From a virus, in the IMG/VR virus record IMGVR_UViG_3300047300_000894, positions 1 through 61,976 of that record: 61,976 bases of DNA. The stretch is one strand, 5' to 3'. Numbering within the stretch: the first letter of the stretch is position 1; the number at the start of each line of letters is the position of its first letter. Positions 24,269-33,046 of this stretch are shown one piece after another. The notes under the pieces were generated by a model that searched no databases, was not told where the DNA came from, and worked only from the letters and a program-made list of their open reading frames with translations. The position numbers and the translations under genes are program-made.

Positions 24269-25273
24269 ATGGCATCATTAAAGAACACAACTATAAATGA
24301 TACTGGATTTTTACAGCTGCCTAACGGAACAACAGCTCAAAGACCATCTCCCGCCAATGGAATGATGCGTTTTAATGCTTCATCTGGTCAAGTTGAAGCT
24401 TATGTTAACGGCTCTTGGTTTACTGTCAGTACAGACTATACTATTGAAATGGTATTGGTGGCTGGCGGAGGCTCTGGCGGAGGAGGAAGCAATGGTGGCG
24501 GCGGAGGCGGTGGCGGTGGTGTCATTATTAATAGTGGTATATTAGTTACGCCCGGTACTGGATATTCTATTGTAATAGGTGGCGGAGGCGGTTCTGTTCC
24601 TAATAGTTCAGGAACATACGGAAACGCTGGTGGGAATAGTACGGCATTTGGTTTTACTGCTATTGGAGGAGGAGGCGGTGTCCCTAATGGATATTTAGGA
24701 GCGTGGAATACCGTATGTAATGGTGGATCAGGTGGTGGTGGAGGACGTGATACCACATCTTATGATGGATTTACGTTTGGATATGGAACTGTTGGTCAAG
24801 GCAATAATGGTGCTGGTGCTTATAAAGGTGGTTGGGGTTCTGCAGGAGGCGGAGGAGGTGCTGGTAATGGTGGTTACACAGGAGGAGATGACCTAAATGG
24901 AAGATATGATCCTGTATCCTGTGGAGGAGAAGGAGCTTTAATAAACTGGACAGGAACAAACTTTTACTATGGTCCAGGGGGTGGAGGTGCTTTCCAGAAT
25001 GGATATGGAAACGCAAATGGTCAACCACCCGGAGGTAAAGGACTTGGAGATGGAGGAGGATATGGTGGTACAGCTCAAGCAAGTGCTACATCGGGTACTG
25101 CAAATAGGGGAGCTGGAGGTGGAGGGGCTAAAGATAGTTGGTCTGGAGGAGGTGGCTCAGGTAGATGTGTTATAAGATATGCTGGACCGCAGCGAGGCTC
25201 TGGAGGAACAGTAGTTTCTTATGGAGGATATACCGTTCATACATTTGATGGGACTGGAACTTTTACAGCGTAA
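24269..25273 (+). CDS. Glycine-rich tail adhesin, paralogue 1
   Basis: This 334-residue protein begins one base after the fibre stop. Residues 1-50 (MASLKNTTINDTGFLQLP, NGMMRFN) are an attachment domain shared with the next two genes. Residues about 60-320 are dominated by Gly runs (up to nine) alternating with short hydrophobic and aromatic stretches (GYSIVIGGGGG, STAFGF). Such polyglycine-sandwich domains form the receptor-binding tips of some phage adhesins, e.g. the T-even gp38 type. It probably decides host range and is the sort of gene that changes by recombination. Confidence 0.75.
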   Translation: MASLKNTTINDTGFLQLPNGTTAQRPSPANGMMRFNASSGQVEAYVNGSWFTVSTDYTIEMVLVAGGGSGGGGSNGGGGGGGGGVIINSGILVTPGTGYSIVIGGGGGSVPNSSGTYGNAGGNSTAFGFTAIGGGGGVPNGYLGAWNTVCNGGSGGGGGRDTTSYDGFTFGYGTVGQGNNGAGAYKGGWGSAGGGGGAGNGGYTGGDDLNGRYDPVSCGGEGALINWTGTNFYYGPGGGGAFQNGYGNANGQPPGGKGLGDGGGYGGTAQASATSGTANRGAGGGGAKDSWSGGGGSGRCVIRYAGPQRGSGGTVVSYGGYTVHTFDGTGTFTA

Positions 25274-25275
25274 TT

Positions 25276-26328
25276 ATGGCAAGCTTAAAGAATACAACAA
25301 TTAATGATACTGGATTTATACAGTTACCTTCGGGCACTACAGCTCAAAGACCAGCTGGAGTAAATGGTATGATGCGTTATAATACCACACTTAATGTAAT
25401 AGAAATATACAATGGTGCTACAGCTACTTGGAATACATTGGCTGCAAACTCTTATACAGTCGACGTAATGATTGCTGCAGGAGGTGGCGGAGGAGGAGCT
25501 GGTGGTACTATATGGTACGGAGGTGGCGGAGGAGGAGGAGCTGGCGGTCTTCGAGTTATTAGCAACATATCAGTAACCACTAATACAGCTTATGCTATTG
25601 TTATTGGAGCTGGTGGATGCGGCTCTCAAAGTAATAGTAGCGGTGGTATTTATTGGGGGTCTAACGGAGGAGATTCATCTGCATTTGGATATACATCTAT
25701 AGGCGGTGGTCACGGAGGTAGTTTTAATGGAGAAGGTCCATATTGGTACGGTCAAAGTGGTGGATCAGGAGGAGGATCTGGTCGTGATAAAATTGATGGC
25801 AATGGGGCTGGGACTGCTGGGCAAGGCAATAGTGGAGGGACAGCTTATACAACTTCCTATGCATCTGCAGGCGGTGGTGGTGGAGCTGGGGAGGCTGGTT
25901 GGACTGGGGGTGCTGATGGTCAAGGGCAATATGTTTCTGGCAATCAGGCGGCAGGCGGCATAGGCTTATATTACGATTGGACTGGAACGGGTTTATACTA
26001 CTGTGGAGGCGGAGGAGGATCTTGGGCATCTCCTCTTGGAGGAGTTGGAGGTCTTGGAGGAAGAGGATATAACAATGGTGGTGGTAATGGTAGTGGTGCA
26101 CAACAAATAGGAGGAACGGCGGGTTTAGCAAATAGAGGTCAAGGCGGGGGTGGGGCAACTTCCCAGAAAGGAGACAACGGAGGATATGGTTCTACTGGAT
26201 TCGCAGGAGGGTCTGGAGTTGTATTGATTAGGTATTCTGGACCTCCAAAAGCAAGTGGAGGAATTATTACACAATATAACGGATACACTTGTCATCAATT
26301 TAATGGTTCAGGAAATTTTATAGCTTAA
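25276..26328 (+). CDS. Glycine-rich tail adhesin, paralogue 2
   Basis: This 350-residue protein has the same layout as the previous gene: N-terminal MASLKNTTINDTGFIQLP module, then a Gly-rich tip (YAIVIGAGGCG, SSAFGYTSIGGGHGG) and a similar ending (QFNGSGNFIA against TFDGTGTFTA). The spacing is 2 bases. The divergence is concentrated in the loops between Gly runs, where receptor contacts would be expected. It is a duplicate that may widen receptor choice or make a hetero-oligomeric tip. Confidence 0.75.
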   Translation: MASLKNTTINDTGFIQLPSGTTAQRPAGVNGMMRYNTTLNVIEIYNGATATWNTLAANSYTVDVMIAAGGGGGGAGGTIWYGGGGGGGAGGLRVISNISVTTNTAYAIVIGAGGCGSQSNSSGGIYWGSNGGDSSAFGYTSIGGGHGGSFNGEGPYWYGQSGGSGGGSGRDKIDGNGAGTAGQGNSGGTAYTTSYASAGGGGGAGEAGWTGGADGQGQYVSGNQAAGGIGLYYDWTGTGLYYCGGGGGSWASPLGGVGGLGGRGYNNGGGNGSGAQQIGGTAGLANRGQGGGGATSQKGDNGGYGSTGFAGGSGVVLIRYSGPPKASGGIITQYNGYTCHQFNGSGNFIA

Positions 26329-26332
26329 TAAT

Positions 26333-26512
26333 ATGGCATCTCTAAAAAACACAGTAATCAATGATACAGGGTTCTTGCAGATACCTGCAGGTTCTAATGC
26401 TCAAAGACCAAGTGGAGCAACAGGAATGATTAGAGTGAATACAAACACAACACCATATGTACTTGAAATATATCAGTCAGGGGTATGGAGAATTTTAAAA
26501 GTATTATCATAA
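26333..26512 (+). CDS. Short adhesin paralogue 3, attachment module only
   Basis: This 59-residue product begins MASLKNTVINDTGFLQIP and includes the AQRPSGATGMIRVN part of the module, then stops after VWRILKVLS without a Gly-rich tip. The frame is intact and its TAA overlaps the next ATG (TAATG), so it looks like a functioning short gene, not debris. It could cap or compete with the longer paralogues at the attachment site, or be an acceptor for a new tip by recombination. Confidence 0.75.
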   Translation: MASLKNTVINDTGFLQIPAGSNAQRPSGATGMIRVNTNTTPYVLEIYQSGVWRILKVLS

Positions 26513-26913
26513 TGGCACACTTTGCAGAAATAGACGAAAATAATATTGTAGTAAGAGTGGTTGTTGTATCAGATGAAAATGAATCAAGAGGAGAAGAATT
26601 CCTTTCCGTTGATTTAGGCTTAGGCGGTACTTGGTTAAAAACATCTTACAATACACGAATGGGAGAGCATATTTTAGGCGGGACTCCATTTAGAAAAAAC
26701 TTTGCATCTTCGGGTTATAAATACGATTCAGTAAGAGACGCATTTATTCCACCTCCAGCATTCCCATCTTGGGTAGATTTAGATGAGGATAAATGTATTT
26801 ATATGCCACCTGTTCCTATGCCAGAAATTCTTCCAACTGACAATTGCTACTACGATTGGAACGAGGAAATTGGTAATTGGGTAAGAACTGATTTGCCAGA
26901 AATATATCAATAA
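26512..26913 (+). CDS. Conserved phage fibre-associated protein of unknown function
   Basis: This 133-residue protein starts MAHFAEIDENNIVVRV. It has GGTWLKTSYNTR, a FASSGYKYD segment and a Pro-rich, Trp-containing end (PSWVDLDEDK, YYDWNEEIGNW). The pattern is one I know from many marine and freshwater phage genomes beside fibre genes, where it is unnamed. The ATG at 26512 is preferred over 26485 because it is coupled to the upstream stop. Confidence 0.65.
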   Translation: MAHFAEIDENNIVVRVVVVSDENESRGEEFLSVDLGLGGTWLKTSYNTRMGEHILGGTPFRKNFASSGYKYDSVRDAFIPPPAFPSWVDLDEDKCIYMPPVPMPEILPTDNCYYDWNEEIGNWVRTDLPEIYQ

Positions 26914-26921
26914 AATTGTTT

Positions 26922-26929
26922 TACCTTTG
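26922..26929 (+). promoter_or_regulatory. Candidate -7 box before the second fibre gene
   Basis: TACCTTTG is identical to the -7 box of the strong promoter at 32202, including flanking GTT and T. The closest TTG upstream (26893-26895) gives a 26-base spacer, longer than usual, so activity is uncertain. Confidence 0.3.
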
Positions 26930-26934
26930 TAAAT

Positions 26935-28911
26935 ATGGCACAACTACCTGATAATATAGTTTCAATAATGATGGTTGATAATGCTGGTGCAGTAGTATCT
27001 GTGCCAGTAGGAGATTTGTTTCCTAAAGCTACAAAAAAAGAAACTACACCCACATCTATTCCTGCAGCAGCGAATGTTACAAATAACTCAACTGTTGTAA
27101 CGAATACAGTAGAAAGTACAATCGCATTAGATATTTCCGCCGATGAAAACTATATACCTTTAGTTAATTCTGATGGCAATAATTTAATAAACTCCATACT
27201 ATTTCAACAAGGCACCAAAATTGGATTAAACACAGTCTTGCCTAATTATTCTTTTGATATAAAGGAGGGTTCTTTTAATGTTGATAGTGTTGATGGCACA
27301 AGTGGGTATAAAATTAATGGTAGAAATTTTGCTTACGCAAAAAATGCGGGGAACACCATTTATTTAGGCGACACAAGATATAGCTCAATAAATCTTAATA
27401 ACCTATATATATCAAGTACCATTGAAACTCCTGTACTGACTTACAATAAGTTATTACAAGTTCAGCCAGATGGCAAGGTAGTTACGGTTCCTGCGTTTAC
27501 TGCTGGTTCTATAATTTTTAGCGATGGTCAAATATTAAAACAAGATAACGCTAATTTCTTTTGGGATGACACAAATAATAGATTAGGATTAATGAACTCT
27601 GCACCATTGTATACATTAGATGTAAATGGTGTTGCAAGATTTCAAACATCTCTTATTACTCCCGTAATTGGTAATAGCGGAGGAATTACAGCGAATGATA
27701 CTTGGACGTACACATCCAACATAAATGTACCCGTAACGCCAACTGATGCAACTCACGCAGCTTCAAAGCAGTATGTAGACAACACAGCTCTTACTGGATT
27801 AAAGCTTGGTGCATCCGTAAAAACAGTAGCATTATCGAACACAGGGCTTTCTGGATTATCTGATATAACAGGATACACTCCATCAATTGGAGATCGTATT
27901 TTAGTCATTGGTCAAACAACGCAATCTGAAAACGGAGTTTATGTTGCTGCCTCTGGTGCTTGGTCAAGAGCTACAGATTCAGATACAGATGCAGAGCTTC
28001 GGGGATACCAATACTTAGTTACTGCGGGGACTAACATTAACTATAGATATGGCAACACTAATCAATCTGCCATTACAGTAGGTAGCACATCTATAACATA
28101 TCAAACTATTTCAGCAGGTGAATCAGACCCAATTTTTACGGCTTCTCCATCGTTTGGAATCACATCTACTAACATTACTAATTGGGGAACTGCTTATAAT
28201 CGGTCTGCTGTATCTCTTGCTTTTTCTGGCACATCGACAAAAACACTAACGCTAACAAAGCAAGATGGGACTACATTGTCCGACTCATTTACTTTCCCTG
28301 TGACGAGCGTTTTTGGTCGTAGTGGAGATGTAACACTTGGGTCTTCAGATGTTACGTCAGCGTTAGGATATACCCCATATAACGGTGCGACAAACCCAAA
28401 TGGATACTTATCTACTATTAACTCAAGCCAAGTCGTAGCTGCACTTGGATTTACTCCATATAATTCAACTAATCCAAATGGATACATAAGCGGTATAACA
28501 TCATCGATGGTTACTACTGCTCTTGGATTTACGCCTTTGTCATCTTATACGGAGACAGATACATTAGCTTCTGTTACAGCGAGAGGTGCTTCAACATCAA
28601 CACCCATAACATCAACAAGTACCATTTCGGCAACGGGTGGATTCTTTGAGTCATCAGATATTAGATACAAAAACATATTAGGAACTAACCCCGATATTGA
28701 TGTATCCAAAATCGACACAATTAAATATATGCGTACAACGTACGAAAAAGATAGAATTCGCTATGGATATTCAGCTCAAGATGTCTATGATATAATACCA
28801 GAGTGTGTAAATAATGATGGGGTGTCTTTGTCAATTAACTATACAGACATCCATACATTAAAGATTTTGCAATTAGAAAAGCGTATCGCAGAGTTAGAGG
28901 CTAAATTATAG
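26935..28911 (+). CDS. Second tail fibre with C-terminal S74 chaperone
   Basis: This 658-residue protein has a short N-terminal region (MAQLPDNIVSIMMVDN), a shaft of beta repeats (SALGYTPYNGATNPNGYL, twice in variants, and AALGFTPYNSTNPNGY) and a terminal S74 domain (about 570-658: SSDIRYKNILG, IRYGYSAQDVYDIIPECV) that ends in a coiled coil (LQLEKRIAELEAKL). Self-cleavage before SSDIRYK is predicted. The shaft repeats resemble those of the large fibre, so the two genes may have exchanged segments. It is likely to form side fibres or a different receptor specificity. Confidence 0.8.
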   Translation: MAQLPDNIVSIMMVDNAGAVVSVPVGDLFPKATKKETTPTSIPAAANVTNNSTVVTNTVESTIALDISADENYIPLVNSDGNNLINSILFQQGTKIGLNTVLPNYSFDIKEGSFNVDSVDGTSGYKINGRNFAYAKNAGNTIYLGDTRYSSINLNNLYISSTIETPVLTYNKLLQVQPDGKVVTVPAFTAGSIIFSDGQILKQDNANFFWDDTNNRLGLMNSAPLYTLDVNGVARFQTSLITPVIGNSGGITANDTWTYTSNINVPVTPTDATHAASKQYVDNTALTGLKLGASVKTVALSNTGLSGLSDITGYTPSIGDRILVIGQTTQSENGVYVAASGAWSRATDSDTDAELRGYQYLVTAGTNINYRYGNTNQSAITVGSTSITYQTISAGESDPIFTASPSFGITSTNITNWGTAYNRSAVSLAFSGTSTKTLTLTKQDGTTLSDSFTFPVTSVFGRSGDVTLGSSDVTSALGYTPYNGATNPNGYLSTINSSQVVAALGFTPYNSTNPNGYISGITSSMVTTALGFTPLSSYTETDTLASVTARGASTSTPITSTSTISATGGFFESSDIRYKNILGTNPDIDVSKIDTIKYMRTTYEKDRIRYGYSAQDVYDIIPECVNNDGVSLSINYTDIHTLKILQLEKRIAELEAKL

Positions 28912-28913
28912 AT

Positions 28914-31091
28914 ATGAGTGCTTGGACGACAATGAATGTCAATAAGATTGTTACTTACGCAGACTTAGCAGCAGCTATTTCTTCGGGTGACCTATATCAA
29001 AAAACGGCATTCACGTCTTCCGCTAAGGGTGTAAAGAAATCTGATATATCAACATACATTTATCTTGACGAAACATATTCAGAGTATACATCACGTTCGG
29101 CAAATCAATTGCTTCCGAGAAAAGCTATTGTAGCTACCACTCCTTTTTATAATCTAAATCTTACAAGTTCTGTGTCTCCAAGCACAGTAACAGCGGGGAA
29201 TAATGTAGTTTATACAATTAATGTAAGGAACGATGAGGTTTTTACTACGTCGTCTTCTGTGCCATTGTCTATATCATTTGCAAGTAACACATCTTATGTT
29301 AGCTACACAATAACATCTGGCGTAACATCTACATTTATTGGCGGTGTACTAACAATAACAAGTGCTATTGCATCGGGGGCGACTGTTGTAATAACAATAA
29401 CTTGCTCAACAACAAGACCGACAACAGGTGGTTCAGGATTAGTAGCTATTCCATTAACAGCTCAATATAGCCCAACTAACTCAACTACAGCTACTGGGTA
29501 TTTACAATTTCCTACGTTTGAGGTAGAAAAGGTTGCTAAACAAAACGATGGGACAACTGACATTGCTGCGGGGACAAATTTAGCATATAACACAACATTT
29601 ATATACTTACTTAAAGTAAGGAATGCTACAAGTAATCTTTATTCTTCAGATACCGTACTAACAGATGTATTGCCATCAAATCTTACATTTGATAGTTTTT
29701 ACACACCTTTACCTTCGGGATGGACATCTAATTACAATTCAACTACAAGAACAGTTACATTTAGTAAGTCGGGCGTATTGCACGGATCAATATTTAATAC
29801 ATTTATTTCACTTGGTATTAGGGTTATTGCTTCAACTGAGAATGTAACATTGAGCAATAATTTTACAGCATCGGGGGTAGGTATTAATAGTAAGACAAGT
29901 GCTAATTTTGATTTAACTGTAGGATACAATACATCTCCAATATTGACATCACAAGGGTATTCTACTTGCTCTTCTTGTACAACATACACCGTATATAAGG
30001 ACACAAATATTCATTCATCTACATACAATCAATATTATGTAAATGGGACTGCTGTAGGAACTACTGCCCCAAGTAATGGTGCTTGTGATTATTCATCTCA
30101 ATACGAAAACACTGGACAAATTTATTGCTCTGGATGTAACTCATATTTTGTGTATGCACATAATTATACAGCAAAACCTTGTTACACTGGTTCCCCGTAT
30201 CAAATTAATGGAGTAGGTTGGAGTTACAATCCAGCAACAGGTGCTTGCGACACAAGTGCAAATTACTCAAGTTACATTGGGGTTATGTGTGTTGGATGTG
30301 TAGAATATGCTGTTTATCAGAATACAAATGGATGTTTTACGGGGAATCAATATTATTCTAATGGAAACACTTATTCTTCAAGTCCAGTAACAGGGTCTTG
30401 TTCATCCTCTGCAAACTATGCTTTTTATGTAGGGCAAACTTGCATTGGATGTACAACTTATTCTGTATACCAAAACGTGAATGTGTGTTTCACGGGTGAT
30501 CAGTATCAAGCTGGGGGAACTACATATACAACTAATCCAACAACATCAGCTTGTAATACAACTCAAAATTTAGTTAACCAAGGCTATTCGACTTGCTCAG
30601 GCTGTTCCAATTATACTGTTTACAAAGATACTACTACTTGTAGCTCAACCTATAATCACTATTTTGTAAACGGAGTTGATGTTGGATTATCAGCTCCATC
30701 ATCTGGCTCGTGCAACTATGCACAAAATCTTGTTTTTCAAGGTTACAATACTTGCATTAGCTGCAACTCATATGGGGTGTACAAGGATACAAATACTTGC
30801 TCTTCTACTTATAATCATTATTTTGCAAATGGAACAGATTTGGGTACGTCAGCTCCTTCATCAGCAGATTGTGCTTGTTGCGAAGAAATATCTATTTCAA
30901 ACAACAGCGGTAGTGAGGTTTATATTGAATGGTTACCTTGTTCAGCAGGAAGTAATAGTAGCTATTGGTTGCAAGATGGCGAAACAATTTATTTTTGCCG
31001 TAATACTAATGCTTCTTTTAATACAGGCGGATTAGGATATTCTGTAGGAGGATCTTGTTCTTATAATGGATATACAATATACACTACATAG
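28914..31091 (+). CDS. Adhesin-like protein with Ig-like domains and six CxxC repeats
   Basis: In this 725-residue protein, residues about 80-340 look like two DUF11/Ig-like beta domains (NLTSSVSPSTVTAGNNVVYT, then EVEKVAKQNDGTT). From about 350 to 665 there are six repeats of roughly 50 residues. Each has a CxxC (CSSC, CSGC, CVGC, CIGC, CSGC, CISC), a TVYKDTN/AVYQNTN strand and a final Cys. The cysteines could form disulphides outside the cell or bind metal. The end (CACCEEISISNNSG) is a separate Cys-rich tip. Fibre-cluster position supports a virion surface role. Confidence 0.6.
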   Translation: MSAWTTMNVNKIVTYADLAAAISSGDLYQKTAFTSSAKGVKKSDISTYIYLDETYSEYTSRSANQLLPRKAIVATTPFYNLNLTSSVSPSTVTAGNNVVYTINVRNDEVFTTSSSVPLSISFASNTSYVSYTITSGVTSTFIGGVLTITSAIASGATVVITITCSTTRPTTGGSGLVAIPLTAQYSPTNSTTATGYLQFPTFEVEKVAKQNDGTTDIAAGTNLAYNTTFIYLLKVRNATSNLYSSDTVLTDVLPSNLTFDSFYTPLPSGWTSNYNSTTRTVTFSKSGVLHGSIFNTFISLGIRVIASTENVTLSNNFTASGVGINSKTSANFDLTVGYNTSPILTSQGYSTCSSCTTYTVYKDTNIHSSTYNQYYVNGTAVGTTAPSNGACDYSSQYENTGQIYCSGCNSYFVYAHNYTAKPCYTGSPYQINGVGWSYNPATGACDTSANYSSYIGVMCVGCVEYAVYQNTNGCFTGNQYYSNGNTYSSSPVTGSCSSSANYAFYVGQTCIGCTTYSVYQNVNVCFTGDQYQAGGTTYTTNPTTSACNTTQNLVNQGYSTCSGCSNYTVYKDTTTCSSTYNHYFVNGVDVGLSAPSSGSCNYAQNLVFQGYNTCISCNSYGVYKDTNTCSSTYNHYFANGTDLGTSAPSSADCACCEEISISNNSGSEVYIEWLPCSAGSNSSYWLQDGETIYFCRNTNASFNTGGLGYSVGGSCSYNGYTIYTT

Positions 31092-31095
31092 TTTT

Positions 31096-31122
31096 GTAAC
31101 AAATTTTGCCTAAATTTGTTAC
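31096..31122. repeat. Perfect 11-bp inverted repeat between genes
   Basis: GTAACAAATTT and AAATTTGTTAC flank a 5-base loop, 4 bases after the upstream stop. Without a T run it is not a classical terminator. It may be an operator or an mRNA 3'-end stabiliser. An AACCAAACA box follows directly (31123-31131). Confidence 0.7.
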
Positions 31123-31138
31123 AACCAAACAATATGCA

Positions 31139-31402
31139 ATGAACAAATTTCTAACTATCGTTAAAGCTTGGGGAACGGCTATGTTCCATACGGAAGAGCA
31201 AAAGGCACTTGCAGATGAAAGAATGAAAGTCTGCGAACCTTGTGAAATGTTACAAGAAGTAGATGTCAAATCAATAACAGGCTCAATTGTAAACAATTAT
31301 TTTCAATGTGGTGCTTGCGGATGCCCAATTGCGGCTAAAATCTACACCTCCCCAGATGTGCCTAAAGAACAAAAATGCCCAAGAGGTAAATGGGAAAACT
31401 AA
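31139..31402 (+). CDS. Small zinc-ribbon phage protein
   Basis: This 87-residue protein begins MNKFLTIVKAWG. It has CEPC (about 32-35), CGACGCP (about 58-64) and CPRGKW near the end, a cysteine layout I have seen in many unnamed phage proteins and which should bind zinc. I choose the ATG at 31139, 7 bases after the AACCAAACA box, over a TTG at 31106 that lies in the hairpin. The role is unknown. Confidence 0.65.
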   Translation: MNKFLTIVKAWGTAMFHTEEQKALADERMKVCEPCEMLQEVDVKSITGSIVNNYFQCGACGCPIAAKIYTSPDVPKEQKCPRGKWEN

Positions 31403-31415
31403 AATCAAATATATA

Positions 31416-31613
31416 ATGAAGAAATTTATTTTAATTACCACAAGAAAAGGCGAGGCTATCGTAAGAAGCTGGGTTGACGTAGAAAAAATTATTCAGTTTT
31501 CACAGAACTCAATTACACAGCAAGGGCAAAATGAGGGAGTTTGTGTATTTGCAGATGGAACAACTATTGATATTATCGCATTCAACGAAACTATTGATTC
31601 ACTAAATAAATAA
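31416..31613 (+). CDS. Small beta-rich protein of unknown function
   Basis: This 65-residue protein starts MKKFILITTRKGEAIV; the longer frame upstream overlaps the zinc-ribbon gene and is ignored. Alternating hydrophobic residues and the ending FNETIDSLNK suggest a compact beta-barrel or Sm-like fold, but no family is recognised. Confidence 0.6.
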   Translation: MKKFILITTRKGEAIVRSWVDVEKIIQFSQNSITQQGQNEGVCVFADGTTIDIIAFNETIDSLNK

Positions 31614-31622
31614 AACCAAACA

Positions 31623-32054
31623 ATGGCTCAAATTACATTAAAATTACACGAGATTCTTACGTTAGAAGCAGAGCTTAATGGCTTTGTTAATCCGCAAACG
31701 GGAGAGAAAGTATTAGATGGATTCTTAAAAGAGAAACTAAATCTAAAAACAAAATACTACTTAACAAAGTTATCCGAGGAGCTTAAGAAAGAAAAAGCTA
31801 CATTAGATGGGTTGCGGGACGAACTGATTAAGGAGTATGGAGAGGAAAAAGATGGCACAGTATCTTTGGACACATTTATTGAAAAGGGAGACAAAAAAGA
31901 AATTAATCCTAAATTTGTTGAGTTTCAGCAAAAATATACCGAACTTTTAAACGAGGATAAGGAAATTGATTACACTCCTATTTCTATTAATAATTTAGAT
32001 GCGGTAGAAAGTAACGAGAATTATTCTGTATTGTTCAAGTTAATTGAAGAGTAA
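31623..32054 (+). CDS. Coiled-coil protein of unknown function, 143 residues
   Basis: It begins MAQITLKLHEILTLEAELNG, immediately after an AACCAAACA box (31614-31622, no gap). A charged helix (TKLSEELKKEKATLDGLRDELIKEYG) is followed by an acidic segment. It is located between fibres and the lysis cassette and is coupled to the next gene by TAATG. A chaperone or assembly role is possible, unproven. Confidence 0.6.
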   Translation: MAQITLKLHEILTLEAELNGFVNPQTGEKVLDGFLKEKLNLKTKYYLTKLSEELKKEKATLDGLRDELIKEYGEEKDGTVSLDTFIEKGDKKEINPKFVEFQQKYTELLNEDKEIDYTPISINNLDAVESNENYSVLFKLIEE

Positions 32055-32188
32055 TGACTGATAGTCAATTAATTTTATTGGGAGTAATTATAGGGGCGAT
32101 AGAGTTATGCTTCGTCGCCCTTTTAACGTATATTATTTGGGTAAAGCGAAAAGATTTAGATATTACCTATAAAAAGATTTTGCGTTAA
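32054..32188 (+). CDS. 44-residue single-pass membrane protein
   Basis: It begins MTDSQLILLGVIIGAIEL; a long hydrophobic helix (about 6-29) ends in a basic tail (VKRKDLDITYKKILR). The ATG overlaps the preceding stop. The position just upstream of the holin candidates makes it a possible holin, pinholin or antiholin component. Confidence 0.55.
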   Translation: MTDSQLILLGVIIGAIELCFVALLTYIIWVKRKDLDITYKKILR

Positions 32189-32209
32189 ATTCAATATGTT
32201 TTACCTTTG
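32178..32209 (+). promoter_or_regulatory. Strong Bacteroidota-type promoter for the lysis genes
   Basis: TTTTG (32178-32182), a 19-base spacer and TACCTTTG (32202-32209) match the consensus fully. The predicted start near 32216 leaves a leader of only about 13 bases before the ATG at 32229. It lies partly within the preceding small gene. Confidence 0.75.
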
Positions 32210-32228
32210 TTGGGTAATATATTAATAA

Positions 32229-32432
32229 ATGAATGATAATCACCCTTCAGTTGGAATACTAAATATTGTATTGGCATTTGCTGGTGCCGCTGCTTCTATG
32301 GCACTTGCCAATATCCAAATAGTAGTAAGCATATGTGCTGGTATAATGGGTATTATTTCAGCGGGATTCGCAATAAGATATTATTGGCACAAGACAGAGG
32401 AAGTGATTAAATCTAAAAAAGATGTTGACTAA
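32229..32432 (+). CDS. Holin candidate, two membrane helices
   Basis: This 67-residue protein has two helices (VGILNIVLAFAGAAASMALA and IVVSICAGIMGIISAGFAIRYY) and a charged tail (HKTEEVIKSKKDVD), the layout of class II holins. It is the first gene behind the strong promoter and overlaps the next membrane protein by 11 bases. It would open the inner membrane to release or activate the endolysin at a set time. Confidence 0.6.
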   Translation: MNDNHPSVGILNIVLAFAGAAASMALANIQIVVSICAGIMGIISAGFAIRYYWHKTEEVIKSKKDVD

Positions 32433-32736
32433 TTTCTTTAAGGATGGAAAAGGCAACTATTCTCATACACGACTCATTTCGATAATTGGGTCGTTTTGCG
32501 TTTTTGGGGTATTCTTATATATGCCCGACAATAAAGGGATTCAAGACTTAATGACAATATTGCTTTCAGGATCATTAATAAACGCTACAGCATCTAAATT
32601 TGCCGAAAAAACTAAACAAAAACAATATGGTAACGAGTCAGCAAGCTCTGAAGAAATATGGGACACCGAGCCAGAGCAACCCAAATCTAATCCTATGGGA
32701 CGTTCCCGCAGATCTGGAAATAGGAGTAATTCCTAA
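32422..32736 (+). CDS. Second holin-like membrane protein
   Basis: This 104-residue protein has helices at about 17-34 (LISIIGSFCVFGVFLYM) and 43-58 (MTILLSGSLINATASK), followed by a polar, Arg/Ser-rich tail. The last third of the gene overlaps the endolysin gene in another frame by 110 bases, so the tail is constrained by that gene. It may be a holin with the first protein as regulator, or the reverse. Confidence 0.55.
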   Translation: MLTNFFKDGKGNYSHTRLISIIGSFCVFGVFLYMPDNKGIQDLMTILLSGSLINATASKFAEKTKQKQYGNESASSEEIWDTEPEQPKSNPMGRSRRSGNRSNS

Positions 32737-33046
32737 AAGAATCTATTGCAATAAAGATATGGTAGCCCCTTTAACGGCTGCATTTAAAGCTCTTATCTCA
32801 ACTGGCTGCGTTACAGAACTAAAGACTTGGGATGGGTGTTTTAATATTAGAAAGAAGAGGGGCTTATCTTCGATGAGTCTACATTCTTGGGCTATTGCTA
32901 TTGATGTAAATGCTTTTGAGAATGGTCTTGGTCAGACTCCAAAGCTATCTAAATTGTTTGTTTCTTGCTTTACTAATAATGGATTTGATTGGGGCGGAAC
33001 TTGGACTCGCAAGGATGGAATGCATTTTCAACTGTCAAAGATATGA
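32627..33046 (+). CDS. Endolysin, M15-family peptidase
   Basis: This 139-residue protein starts at the ATG at 32627. The zinc-site pattern is SLHSWAIAIDVN (His and Asp ligands) and DGMHFQL (third ligand His), with GFDWGGTW before it, as in L-alanyl-D-glutamate or D-Ala-D-Ala endopeptidases of phages. It would cut the peptide cross-links of peptidoglycan. No signal peptide is visible, so it needs the holin. It is nested between holin and spanin genes with overlaps on both sides (ATGA with the spanin gene). Confidence 0.85.
   Translation: MVTSQQALKKYGTPSQSNPNLILWDVPADLEIGVIPKRIYCNKDMVAPLTAAFKALISTGCVTELKTWDGCFNIRKKRGLSSMSLHSWAIAIDVNAFENGLGQTPKLSKLFVSCFTNNGFDWGGTWTRKDGMHFQLSKI

Noticed and set aside
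24436-24756. Minus-strand proline-rich frame in the glycine-rich adhesin
   Set aside because: Proline runs are the reverse reading of glycine codons; a shadow frame.
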